A stretch of DNA of 64,000 nt from Jatrophihabitans sp. Lineage in GTDB: Bacteria; Actinomycetota; Actinomycetes; Mycobacteriales; Jatrophihabitantaceae. Position numbers and translations under genes: made by a program. Below, piece by piece: positions 25,810 through 34,016 of the stretch (its first letter is position 1; every line of letters begins with the position of its first letter). The notes under the pieces are model-generated. The model was not told the DNA's origin. It saw nothing but the letters and a program-made list of their open reading frames with translations, and searched no databases. The DNA is taken from positions 233,238-297,237 of the forward strand of contig DASWNX010000030.1 in NCBI GenBank assembly GCA_036399055.1. Reading direction: 5' to 3'.

Positions 25810-26907
25810 TCAGACCTTTCCGAGGTCGCCGAACAGGGCGCCGCTCTTGGTGGACAGCAGGTCGGCGAAAGAGATGTCTTCCTGTTTCACGAAGCCGGTC
25901 TGCCGGAGCCGGCCGTCGGCGACCAGCTCGACGACCGCGGCCGCCGAGGCGGCCGTGGTCCAGGAGATGGCGCGCCAGGTCCGGCCGTCGATGGTCAGCG
26001 GCTGGTATGCCCGGACGTACTGCTTGCGGTACAGCTGGCCGCCGGCGGTCTCGGCCCGGCCCTCGACGGCGGCATGCAGGTAGACCACGTCGTCATCGAC
26101 CGGCGGCTTGGCCTCGACCAGGATCTGGCCGGCCAGCTCACGGCGCTGGCGCAGCCCCAGCTCGTCGAAGAAAAAGCGCATGAGCTCGAAGTGGCCTGGG
26201 TAGCGCATGGTCTTGTAGTCCAGCCGTTGCACCCGGCCGGCGTAGGTGTCGCACATGGTGCCCAGCCCGCCCGAGGTCAGCGAGGCCTCCAGCTCGATGC
26301 CGCCGATCACCACCCGCTCGTTCTCGGTCATCGCCGGCACCATCTGACGGTGGCCGGCGCGCAGCACCTCGCAGTCGTTGAGGTACTCGTTCACCACGCC
26401 CTCGGGGGACCAGTTGAAGGCGTAGCCGAGCAGGCCGGCCGGGTGCCGGGGCAGCGCGCCGACCTTCAGCTCGATGGATCGGATGTCGTCGAACTGCTTG
26501 GCCAGCCAGGAGCCGACGATGCCGATCAGGCCGGGGGCCAGGCCGCACTGGGGGGCGTAGACCGCGCGCGGCGCCTGGGTGGACAGCTCCATCACCCGGT
26601 TGGTGGTCGGAACGTCCTCGGTGAGGTCGAAGTAGTGCACGCCGGTGTCGTGGGCCGCCTCGGCGACTCCGAGGTTGAGGCTGTACGGCAGGCAGGACAC
26701 CACGGCGTCGGCGCCGGTCAGCGCGGCCCGCAACCCGGCGCCGTCGCGGACGTCGAGCTCCTTGCAGGTGAAGGGCAGGTCACTGCGGGGCCGGGTGTCA
26801 TAGGCGGTGACGGTGAAGCCGGCGTCCGACAGCAGGATGGCGACCAGTTCGCCGACCTTGCCGAGTCCGACCACTCGAACCTCGTTGATCGAGCGTTGCA
26901 TGTGCAC
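25810..26907 (-). CDS. Saccharopine dehydrogenase-family protein, probable lysine 6-dehydrogenase
   Basis: 365 residues. NAD(P)-binding motif VVGLGKVGELVAILLSDAG (GxGxxG), then LPYSLNLGVAEAAHDTGVHY and APQCGLAPGLIGIVG, features of the saccharopine dehydrogenase/lysine 6-dehydrogenase family. Forms piperideine-6-carboxylate from lysine (if LysDH) or cleaves saccharopine. No separate lysine-ketoglutarate reductase is visible nearby, which favours LysDH. First gene of the operon with amaB and divergent from a LysR gene. Either ATG of MHM (26907 or 26901) could start it. Confidence 0.8.
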   Translation of the reverse strand: MHMQRSINEVRVVGLGKVGELVAILLSDAGFTVTAYDTRPRSDLPFTCKELDVRDGAGLRAALTGADAVVSCLPYSLNLGVAEAAHDTGVHYFDLTEDVPTTNRVMELSTQAPRAVYAPQCGLAPGLIGIVGSWLAKQFDDIRSIELKVGALPRHPAGLLGYAFNWSPEGVVNEYLNDCEVLRAGHRQMVPAMTENERVVIGGIELEASLTSGGLGTMCDTYAGRVQRLDYKTMRYPGHFELMRFFFDELGLRQRRELAGQILVEAKPPVDDDVVYLHAAVEGRAETAGGQLYRKQYVRAYQPLTIDGRTWRAISWTTAASAAAVVELVADGRLRQTGFVKQEDISFADLLSTKSGALFGDLGKV

Positions 26908-27007
26908 ATCCTTCCGTCGGCGCCGGTCCGGGTTCGCCGACCAGGGCGGGTGATCTGAGGCGGGCGTCTACAGCACCGCAGCTATGCTTACGTTAGTCTC
27001 AGAATCG

Positions 27008-27023
27008 TCATTAGAGAAAATGA
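27008..27023. promoter_or_regulatory. Candidate LysR operator
   Basis: TCATT-AGAGAA-AATGA is a perfect 5-bp dyad with a 6-bp centre, 34 bp upstream of the LysR start and within the 149-bp divergent region shared with the lysine dehydrogenase gene. The stretch is AT-rich relative to its surroundings, as expected for a promoter/operator. Confidence 0.4.
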
Positions 27024-27056
27024 TGATGGCTCCAGCGTAGAGGATGGCCGGCGAAG

Positions 27057-27959
27057 GTGGACACACCCCTGGACGTCGGCAGGTTGCGCCTGCTGCACGA
27101 GGTCGCCCTACGCGGTTCCATCGCCGCCGCGGCCCGGGAGGTCGGGCTGACGCCGTCGGCGGTGTCCCAGCAGCTGAGCATCCTCGAGCGGGAGGCCGGC
27201 ACGGCCCTGCTGGACCGCTCGCCGCGCGGGGTGCTGCTCACCGGGGCGGGGCAGACGCTGGTGGTGCGGGCCCGGTCGATCCTGCAGGTGCTGGAGGAGG
27301 CCCGGGCGGACCTGGACCGGCTGACCGGCGAGCTGTCCGGGCACGTGCGGATAGGCACCGTGGCCTCGGCCGCGGCCGCTCTGGTCAGCGAGGCCGCGAT
27401 TCGGCTGACGACCGAGCATGCCGCCCTGGAGCTGACCGTCACCGTGACCGAGCCGGCACGCAGCATCGACCAGCTGCTCAACGGCGACTTCGACATCGCC
27501 GTGGTGGACTTCTACGACGGGGTGCCGGTCGCGGTGCCCGACTACCTGATGGCCACCGATCTGTGCACCGAGCCGTTGGTGGTGGTCACCGCGGCAGGCG
27601 CGTTGCCGGGGCAGGCAGAGCTGAAGCTCTCGGAGCTGTCGGACGCGAACTGGGTGATGCCGCCACTGGACGCAGCCTGTGGTCAGGCGGTCCGCTTCGC
27701 CTGCCGCGCCGAAGGCTTCGAGCCTCGGGTCCGCTGGGAGACCGATGACATGCTGCTGCTGGTGCGGGCGGTCGCGGCTGGGCATGGCATCGCCGTGCTG
27801 CCTCGGCTGGCGGTGGCTGACAAGGTGGCCGAGGTCCAGATCAGGCCCCTGGCCCAGCCGAGCATGAGCCGGCGGCTGCTGGCGCTGACCCGTAGCTCGA
27901 GCCAGGACCGGCCGATCATCCGGGCGGCGTTGGACGAGCTGGTCAAGTCCACCGGCTGA
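27057..27959 (+). CDS. LysR-family regulator, probable regulator of the lysine catabolic operon
   Basis: 300 residues from GTG 27057, giving MDTPLDVGRLRLLHEVALRG. Winged HTH: SIAAAAREVGLTPSAVSQQL. Effector domain from about residue 93 (VRIGTVASAAAALVSEAAIR). The resemblance to ArgP/LysG-type regulators is only general. The divergent position relative to the lysine dehydrogenase/amaB pair makes those genes its likely targets, with lysine or aminoadipate as effector (inference). Confidence 0.9.
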   Translation: MDTPLDVGRLRLLHEVALRGSIAAAAREVGLTPSAVSQQLSILEREAGTALLDRSPRGVLLTGAGQTLVVRARSILQVLEEARADLDRLTGELSGHVRIGTVASAAAALVSEAAIRLTTEHAALELTVTVTEPARSIDQLLNGDFDIAVVDFYDGVPVAVPDYLMATDLCTEPLVVVTAAGALPGQAELKLSELSDANWVMPPLDAACGQAVRFACRAEGFEPRVRWETDDMLLLVRAVAAGHGIAVLPRLAVADKVAEVQIRPLAQPSMSRRLLALTRSSSQDRPIIRAALDELVKSTG

Positions 27960-27992
27960 GCCCGACGAGGCGGCCAGCCAGCGAGGGCGCGG

Positions 27993-28631
27993 TCAGCGCT
28001 TGGCGGCCACCAGCAGCCCGTCGCCCACCGGCAGCAGCGCCGGCACCAGCCGGGTGTCCTCCCGTAGCGTCCGGCCGAGCTCGCGCAGCGCGACCGTCTC
28101 GGCGTCGCGGGCGTTCGGATCGGCCACCCGGTCACCCCAGAGCGCGTTGTCGAAGGCCAGCACGCCGCCGCTGCGCAGCAGCCGGACGCCCTGCTCGAAA
28201 TACTCGCTGTAGCCGGTCTTGTCGGCGTCTACGAACACCAGGTCGTAGGAGCTGTCATTGAGCCGGGGCAGCACCTCGGCCGCCGCGCCGTTGATCAGCC
28301 GGTACCGGGTGGTGCCGATGCCTGCCTCGCCGAAGGCCTGCCGGGCGGCCCGCTGGTGCTCGGGCTCGGTGTCAACCGTGGTGAGCACCCCGTCCGGGCG
28401 CATTCCGGCGAGCAGCCACAGCCCCGAGACGCCGGCGCCGGTGCCGACCTCGACCACCGACTTGGCGCTGACCAGGGTGGCCAGCAGCCGCAGGGTCGCC
28501 CCGCCGGCCCGGCCGATCGGGGTGCAGCCCATTTCCGCGCCCCGGGCGCGGGCAGCCGCGGTGACTTCGTCCTCGGCCAGGAAGTTCTCGGCGTAGGCGA
28601 GGCTGGATGAGTTGAGATACGCGTCGGCCAT
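27993..28631 (-). CDS. SAM-dependent O-methyltransferase
   Basis: 212 residues of the class I catechol/caffeoyl-CoA-type O-methyltransferase family. SAM motif VVEVGTGAGVSGLWLLAGM, acidic residue in TVDTEPEHQRAAR, metal-binding Asp pair in DLVFVDADKTGYSEYFEQ and FDNALWGDRVAD. It matches Rv1220c, which is found upstream of sigE in mycobacteria; here a PLP decarboxylase lies between it and sigE. Substrate unknown. Convergent with LysR (33 bp). Confidence 0.92.
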   Translation of the reverse strand: MADAYLNSSSLAYAENFLAEDEVTAAARARGAEMGCTPIGRAGGATLRLLATLVSAKSVVEVGTGAGVSGLWLLAGMRPDGVLTTVDTEPEHQRAARQAFGEAGIGTTRYRLINGAAAEVLPRLNDSSYDLVFVDADKTGYSEYFEQGVRLLRSGGVLAFDNALWGDRVADPNARDAETVALRELGRTLREDTRLVPALLPVGDGLLVAAKR

Positions 28632-28710
28632 GGCTTCAGACTCTACCGAGCACCGGACCCGCTGCTTACCCGACCGGGCCGGGCGGGGCAGGGCTATTCG
28701 GCCCGTGCGG

Positions 28711-30072
28711 CTATTTCATCGAATCGAGGATCATGACCAGGTCGTTGACCGTGGTCTCGGGGTTGACGATGGCAAACCGGGTGCAGACCTGTCCCTCGTG
28801 CCGGGTCGGGGTCACGAAGGCGAAGCCGGCGGCGAGCATGCGCGCCGTCCAGAGGGTGTAGTCCTCGGCCTGCCAGCCGATCCGCTCGAAGATCAGCACC
28901 GTCAGGTCCGGCTCCACCAGCAGCCGGACGTGCTCGGCCGCCTCGATCAGCGCCTGACCGGCCCGGGCCACCCGCAGCGTCTGCTCGACGGCCTCGGTGT
29001 AGGCGGCCGTGCCGTGCACGGCCAGCGAGAACCAGAACGGCAGGCCGCGGGCTCGCCGGGTCAGCTGCACCGAGAAGTCACTGGGATTCCATTCGCCCTC
29101 CACCGTGACCGGGTCGAGGTAGCCGGCCTTCTGGGTGTGCGCGGCGCGGGCGAGCACCGGGTCCCGGTAGATCAGCGCGCAGCAGTCATACGGGGCGAAC
29201 AGCCACTTGTGCGGATCGACGATGAAGGAGTCGGCGTGCTCGGCGCCGGCGAACAGCCCCCGCACCGACGGCGCGGCCAGCCCGGCGCCGCCGTAGGCGC
29301 CGTCGATGTGAAACCACCAGTCCTGTTCCCGGGCGACGTCGGCGATTCCGGCCAGGTCGTCCACGACGCCGGCGTTGGTGGTGCCGGCGGTGCCCACGAC
29401 GGCGAAGATCCCGTCGATCTCGGCCTCGGACAGCTCGGCCAGCCGGGCCCTGATGGCGGCCCCGGTCATCCGTCCGCGCTCGTCACCGGGCACCTTGACG
29501 ACGCCGACGTCCATCACCACCTGCAGCGAGTGCTTGACCGAGGAGTGCGTCTCGTCACTGACCAGCACTGACCACCGGGCCGGGGGCGGGCCCTGCCGCT
29601 TGTGCTTGGCGGCCTCGCGGGCGGCCACCAGGGCAGACAGGTTGCCGATCGTGCCGCCCTGCACGAACACCCCGCCGGCGCCTTCGGGCAGGCCCACCAG
29701 GTCAGCGATCCAGCGCAGCGCCTGGTTCTCCACGTACACCGCGCCCGAGCCCTCCAGCCACGTGCCGGCGTAGACGCTGGAGGCGCCGACCAGCATGTCG
29801 AAGGCGGCGGCAGCCTTGGTCGGCGCGCCGGGAATGAAGGACAGGTAGCGCGGATGGTCCACCGACAGGCAGGCCGGGGCCAGCACGTGCTCCCAGAGCC
29901 GCAGCGCCTCCTCGGCGCCAAGGCCGGTCTCGGTGACGGTCACTCCGGCGGCCTCGCCCAGCTGGTCAGGGGTGAGCGAGAGGTCCAGCGGCGCCTGCAT
30001 CGCCAACCGCGCCAGGCACAGATCGGCCAGTGATCGGGACAGGGCCGCGCTCAGGTCGGTATAGGTGTGCAC
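28711..30072 (-). CDS. PLP-dependent group II decarboxylase
   Basis: 453 residues from a GTG start, close to the normal length of aromatic L-amino acid decarboxylase-like enzymes. Motifs: GAPTKAAAAFDMLVGASSVY, VFVQGGTIGNLSALVAAREA, VLVSDETHSSVKHSL, FHIDGAYGGAGLAA (PLP Asp) and SFIVDPHKWLFAPYD (Schiff-base lysine). The substrate could be an aromatic amino acid, glutamate or diaminobutyrate; I cannot decide. Divergent from sigE. Insertion between the methyltransferase and sigE is not the mycobacterial order. Confidence 0.88.
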   Translation of the reverse strand: MHTYTDLSAALSRSLADLCLARLAMQAPLDLSLTPDQLGEAAGVTVTETGLGAEEALRLWEHVLAPACLSVDHPRYLSFIPGAPTKAAAAFDMLVGASSVYAGTWLEGSGAVYVENQALRWIADLVGLPEGAGGVFVQGGTIGNLSALVAAREAAKHKRQGPPPARWSVLVSDETHSSVKHSLQVVMDVGVVKVPGDERGRMTGAAIRARLAELSEAEIDGIFAVVGTAGTTNAGVVDDLAGIADVAREQDWWFHIDGAYGGAGLAAPSVRGLFAGAEHADSFIVDPHKWLFAPYDCCALIYRDPVLARAAHTQKAGYLDPVTVEGEWNPSDFSVQLTRRARGLPFWFSLAVHGTAAYTEAVEQTLRVARAGQALIEAAEHVRLLVEPDLTVLIFERIGWQAEDYTLWTARMLAAGFAFVTPTRHEGQVCTRFAIVNPETTVNDLVMILDSMK

Positions 30073-30118
30073 GGCTGGAGCCTAGACATCGGAGCGGGCA
30101 AAGGCTTGCCGGGCGTCG

Positions 30119-30144
30119 GGAACGTCAAAGCTCAGTGAGACGTT
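30119..30144 (+). promoter_or_regulatory. Candidate SigE/SigH-type ECF promoter of sigE
   Basis: GGAAC at 30119-30123, 17-bp spacer, CGTT at 30141-30144. This matches the GGAAC-N17/18-CGTT consensus recognised by actinobacterial SigE/SigH-class sigma factors and lies 84 bp upstream of the preferred sigE start, so autoregulation is likely. Confidence 0.6.
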
Positions 30145-30228
30145 TAGGCAATACACAGCCACGGCTGCAAGGCTTATGTGGTTCCCGCCAGAACCGCGGG
30201 ACGCCACTTGGAAATGGGTGATCGCTCG

Positions 30229-30885
30229 ATGTCCACGCTGAACCTCGGTGTGGCTAGTTCGATGGGTGGGCAGCGGGCGGTCACGCCGCCGGCGACCACG
30301 GAATCCTCGCATGCCGTGCAACCGTCAGACTGGATCGCGCCGTCCTGGGACGACATCGTGCGCCAGCACGCCGACCGGGTGTACCGATTGGCCTACCGGC
30401 TCTCGGGCAACCGCTCCGATGCCGAGGACCTGACCCAGGAGACCTTCGTCCGGGTGTTCCGCTCGCTGGCCGACTACACCCCCGGCACGTTCGAGGGCTG
30501 GCTGCACCGGATCACCACCAACCTGTTCCTGGACATGGTGCGCCGCCGGCAGAAGATCCGGTTCGACGCCCTGGCCGAGGACGCCTCTGAACGGCTGGCC
30601 TCCGACGAGCCCGGGCCAGAGCGAGCCTACGAGCAGAACAACCTCGACCCTGAGATCCAGCGCGCGCTCGACGCGTTGCCGGCCGACTTCCGGGCCGCCG
30701 TGGTGCTCTGCGACCTTGAGGGCCTGACCTACGAAGAGATCGCCCTCACCCTCGACATCAAGGTCGGGACGGTCCGTTCCCGCATTCACCGCGGCCGGGT
30801 GCTGCTGCGTGAGGCTCTGGCCCACCGCGCGCCGGCCGGCCGGCCGGATGAGCCCGGTCTGGAAAAGGCAGTGGTGAACGCGTAA
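30229..30885 (+). CDS. sigE: ECF RNA polymerase sigma factor SigE
   Basis: 218 residues from ATG 30229. Region 2: [20 protein letters not shown], then [19 protein letters not shown], with [13 protein letters not shown]. Region 4: [20 protein letters not shown], then [20 protein letters not shown]. Other in-frame starts are 30214 (ATG) and 30178 (GTG); 30229 has GGGTGA 7 bases upstream, but the true start is uncertain, as for mycobacterial SigE, which has several. The stop TAA abuts the ATG of the anti-sigma gene (TAAATG), so the two are coupled. Expected role: cell envelope and heat/oxidative stress response, controlling htrA. Confidence 0.9.
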   Translation: MSTLNLGVASSMGGQRAVTPPATTESSHAVQPSDWIAPSWDDIVRQHADRVYRLAYRLSGNRSDAEDLTQETFVRVFRSLADYTPGTFEGWLHRITTNLFLDMVRRRQKIRFDALAEDASERLASDEPGPERAYEQNNLDPEIQRALDALPADFRAAVVLCDLEGLTYEEIALTLDIKVGTVRSRIHRGRVLLREALAHRAPAGRPDEPGLEKAVVNA

Positions 30886-31809
30886 ATGACCAGCCCGGTG
30901 TTTCGCCTGCCGCACCTGTCCGAGGACGCTGTCGCGGCTTTCGCCGACGGCGTGCTGTCGGCGGCGGCGGCGAGCCGGGCGCAGCGGCATTGCGCCGAGT
31001 GCGTCGAGTGCGCCGACGCCGTTCGGGGCCAGCGGGAGACGGCGATGATGCTGCGAGCCGCCCAGGCTCCGGCGTTGCCGTCCGGCCTGCTCGATCGGCT
31101 GGCGGGGCTGCCGATGTCCACCCCGCTGCCACCGCCGTCGCGCGGTGGGTTGCCGACGGTGCTTGACGCTGACGGCACCGCGATGTTCATCGCCTACGAC
31201 ATGCGCAAAGCCCGGGACGCCCAGGCCCGGGACGCTCAGGCCCGTGACGCGCAGGCCCGTGACGCTCAAGCCGGCGCGCCCTTCTCGGGTGAGCAGGCCG
31301 ACACGGCTGCCCACCAGCCGGTCCGGCACCCGCGCCGCCGAGGCGCGCTGCCGGTGACCGTGCTGGCCTCGGCCGCCGCGGTGGTCGCGGCAGGCACCTT
31401 CGGCGGGCAGGTCTCGACGCTGGCCGCCGTCGCTGACCGGCAGGCGCCGGCCGGCGCGGCCAATGTGGCCGGCTCGTTGACTGGCCAGAAAGCGGCGTCC
31501 AGCCCGCTGGGCGGCGTGGCGGCGCTGGGCGGCGTCCGCAGCCGACCCACAGCGAGCACAGCAAGCACAGCAAGCACGGCAAGCACAGCAAGCACAGCAA
31601 GCACGGCCAGCCCGATCGCCGATCGACCGGCTCGTCCGGGCCCGCAGCGGGTGACTTCGGTGACTGTGGCGCCGCCGTCCGCCGTTGCGCCCTCGCCCTC
31701 GGCCTCGGCTGCTGCCGGGCCGAACCGGTCCGCGGCGTGGTCGAGCGACGAGCGGCCTTCGGCAGCCTTCGCGCCGACGATGGCCGGTGCGCCGGTGGCG
31801 ACGCCCTAA
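30886..31809 (+). CDS. rseA: Zinc-finger anti-sigma factor (RseA-like)
   Basis: 307 residues, starting immediately after the sigE stop. ZAS motif H35-x3-C39-x2-C42 in QRHCAECVECADAV. A possible membrane helix lies at about residues 155-180 (VTVLASAAAVVAAGTFGG), with a 130-residue Ala/Ser/Pro-rich region beyond. This is longer than the cytosolic mycobacterial RseA (about 150 residues), suggesting a membrane-bound sensor here. Two repeat tracts are encoded: four RDAQA units (about 31200-31270) and six TAS units (about 31552-31612). Binds and restrains SigE (inference from position and motif). Confidence 0.85.
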   Translation: MTSPVFRLPHLSEDAVAAFADGVLSAAAASRAQRHCAECVECADAVRGQRETAMMLRAAQAPALPSGLLDRLAGLPMSTPLPPPSRGGLPTVLDADGTAMFIAYDMRKARDAQARDAQARDAQARDAQAGAPFSGEQADTAAHQPVRHPRRRGALPVTVLASAAAVVAAGTFGGQVSTLAAVADRQAPAGAANVAGSLTGQKAASSPLGGVAALGGVRSRPTASTASTASTASTASTASTASPIADRPARPGPQRVTSVTVAPPSAVAPSPSASAAAGPNRSAAWSSDERPSAAFAPTMAGAPVATP

Positions 31810-31978
31810 GGGCTCACCGGTTGTGGCCGCGAGCCCAGGCTGCCCGGCGGGCCCGGCCGAATCCAGGCGCGGGCGCCCTGCGCTTGGCCCGGACCGCGCC
31901 GCTCAGGCAGACTCAGACGTTCAATCCACTTTCCGGTGCGGCGAGGTCACCGGGCAGCGCCAGACGGAGGGAGGGCAT

Positions 31979-33541
31979 GTGAGCGACTCTAGAAGCGAGA
32001 AAGCCGACTCGTCGCCTTTCGCCCGCCCCGCCGGCGCCCAGGGATCGTTCCAACCGCCCGCGCCGGAGACGGCTGAGCAGCCCACCCCCGGGCCGCAGGT
32101 GTCGGCGACTGACCGTGAGGCCTTCAGCGCGCCGGCGGGCTCGGGCGCGGCCTTCGCCCCGGCGCCGGGGGACCGGTTGCCGGCCCGGCACGACAACCCG
32201 GCGCGCCGACCGGTTCCCGCCGAGCTCGCGCAGGCCTTCGCGGGCGCCGGGTCGTTCGCACCGGCGCCCGGTGACCGGCTCGCTCCCTCCATGCCTGGGC
32301 CGGGCTCACCCTGGTGGAAGCCCGATGCCGCGACCGATCCCTGGCGTGACCCGCAGTCGCCGTACTGGATCGCCGGGCCGCCGGTGTACGCCGATGACGA
32401 GGTCATCGGCATGTCCGATGCCGTCGAGGACCCCGAACCGACCGCGGCCGCCTCGGCGTCGCCGGGCAAGCGCGCCCGGTTCGGGTTGTCAGCGTTGGCG
32501 ATGGTGCTGGTGGCCGGGCTGGTCGCCGGGCTGATCGGCGGCGGGGTGGGGTACTGGCTGTCTGACCGGGCCAATGCCGTGCTGACCGATCCCAACGTCA
32601 AGCTGGCCAAGACCGACCAGCCCGCCAACCGTCCGGCCGGCTCGGTGGCTGACATCGCCAAGCGGGTGAGCCCGGCCGTGGTGTCCATCGACGTCCGCTC
32701 CGCCGACGCCGCCGGCTCCGGGTCGGGGGTGATCATCGACAAGGGCGGCTACATCCTCACCAACAACCACGTGATCGCCTTTGCCGCCACTCCGACGATC
32801 CGGGTGGTGTTCGCCGACCGTTCCTCAAGCCCGGCCAAGGTGGTCGGAACCGATCCTCGCAACGATCTGGCCGTGATCAAGGTCGCCAAGACCGACCTCA
32901 CGGTGGCGACCCTGGGCGACTCGGACAGCCTGGCGGTCGGCGATCCGGTGGTCGCCATCGGCGATCCGCTGGGGCTGCGAGGCACGGTCACCGCCGGAAT
33001 CGTCTCGGCCCTGAACCGGCCGCTCCGGCTGCCCGGTGAGAACGGCGAGCCCGACGCGGTGATCGACGCGGTGCAGACCGACGCCTCCATCAACCCGGGC
33101 AACTCCGGCGGCGCGCTGGTCGACGCCGCCGGGGCGGTCGTCGGCATCAACACCGCCATCGCCTCAGTGGGCCAATCCAGCAGCCAGAGCGGCAATATCG
33201 GGGTCGGCTTCGCGATTCCGGTGAACACCGCCCGCTCGATCGCCGAGGAGCTGATCCAGACCGGCAAGGTCCGTCACGCCGACCTCGGGGCCAGCAGCCG
33301 CAGCGTCACCGACGGCACCCGGGACGGCGCCTACCTCGTGCAGGTCGTCCCCGACGGCCCGGCCGCCAAGGCCGGGCTGAAGGAGGGTGACGTGGTGACC
33401 TTGTTCGGAGACAACCTGATCGACTCCGGCGACGCGCTGACGGTCGCGGTCGCCGAGTCCAAGCCGGGGGCCACCGTGACGCTGCGTTATGTGCGCGACG
33501 GCGTGACCGGTCAGGCCAAGGTAATCCTCGGTAGCAGCTGA
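31979..33541 (+). CDS. htrA: HtrA-family membrane-anchored serine protease
   Basis: 520 residues. The GTG at 31979 with GGAGGGAGG at 31968-31976 was chosen although the frame is open upstream. N-terminal ~160 residues are a proline-rich cytosolic region with two FAPAPGDRL units; a membrane helix follows (about 166-190, LVAGLVAGLIGGGVGYWLS). The trypsin-like domain has the triad His264 (LTNNHVIAF), Asp296 (RNDLAVIKV) and Ser376 (NPGNSGGALV). A C-terminal PDZ domain is at about 430-515 (VQVVPDGPAAKAGLKEGDVV). Periplasmic-side quality control; position fits Rv1223 in the sigE locus. Confidence 0.95.
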   Translation: MSDSRSEKADSSPFARPAGAQGSFQPPAPETAEQPTPGPQVSATDREAFSAPAGSGAAFAPAPGDRLPARHDNPARRPVPAELAQAFAGAGSFAPAPGDRLAPSMPGPGSPWWKPDAATDPWRDPQSPYWIAGPPVYADDEVIGMSDAVEDPEPTAAASASPGKRARFGLSALAMVLVAGLVAGLIGGGVGYWLSDRANAVLTDPNVKLAKTDQPANRPAGSVADIAKRVSPAVVSIDVRSADAAGSGSGVIIDKGGYILTNNHVIAFAATPTIRVVFADRSSSPAKVVGTDPRNDLAVIKVAKTDLTVATLGDSDSLAVGDPVVAIGDPLGLRGTVTAGIVSALNRPLRLPGENGEPDAVIDAVQTDASINPGNSGGALVDAAGAVVGINTAIASVGQSSSQSGNIGVGFAIPVNTARSIAEELIQTGKVRHADLGASSRSVTDGTRDGAYLVQVVPDGPAAKAGLKEGDVVTLFGDNLIDSGDALTVAVAESKPGATVTLRYVRDGVTGQAKVILGSS

Positions 33542-33560
33542 GCCCGGCTACGCTGGGTTT

Positions 33561-33977
33561 GTGTTCAACATCGGCCCGCTCGAGTTCGTGGTGCTCGCGG
33601 CTATCGCGCTGATCGTGTTCGGGCCTGATCGGCTGCCCGAGTTGGCCAGGGACGCCGCGCGCATGCTGCGGAGCCTGCGCGACGTCGCCCAGGGCGCGCG
33701 CACGCAGCTGAACTCCGAACTCGGGCCGGACTTCGCCGACTTCGACCTGTCATCGCTGAACCCCCGCACCGCGATCAAGAACGCCCTGCTCGGTGACGAG
33801 GACTTCAGCTCGCTCAACCCACGGGAGTCGATCCAGCGGGCGCTGCGCGGCGAGGACGAGCCGGTCAGGCCGTCGCCCATGATCGACCTCAGCAAGCCCG
33901 CGCCACCGCAGGCGCTGCCGGCGGACCAGCCGCTGGCCCTGGGCGAGCGGCCTCCGGTCGACCCCGAAGCCACCTGA
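33561..33977 (+). CDS. tatB: Sec-independent (Tat) translocase subunit TatB
   Basis: 138 residues, GTG start 19 bp after htrA. MFNIGPLEFVVLAAIALIVF is one membrane helix, then the Tat hinge FGPDRLPELARDAARML and an amphipathic helix. The hydrophilic tail has a duplicated segment (SSLNPRTAIKNALLGDED and SSLNPRESIQRALRGEDE). Works with TatC (not in the window) in export of folded proteins. Last gene of the sigE-rseA-htrA-tatB unit, as in mycobacteria. Confidence 0.93.
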   Translation: MFNIGPLEFVVLAAIALIVFGPDRLPELARDAARMLRSLRDVAQGARTQLNSELGPDFADFDLSSLNPRTAIKNALLGDEDFSSLNPRESIQRALRGEDEPVRPSPMIDLSKPAPPQALPADQPLALGERPPVDPEAT

Positions 33978-34016
33978 GCGCTTCGCCGGACCGCGACGGG
34001 AGTCGGCGCCGAGGCT

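Noticed and set aside
25810-26907. Bifunctional lysine-ketoglutarate reductase/saccharopine dehydrogenase
   Set aside because: At 365 residues it is far too short for the bifunctional enzyme and has a single NAD-binding domain.
31685-31978. Upstream extension of htrA by 98 codons
   Set aside because: It overlaps the anti-sigma gene, and the GTG at 31979 has a strong ribosome binding site and gives a sensible N-terminus.
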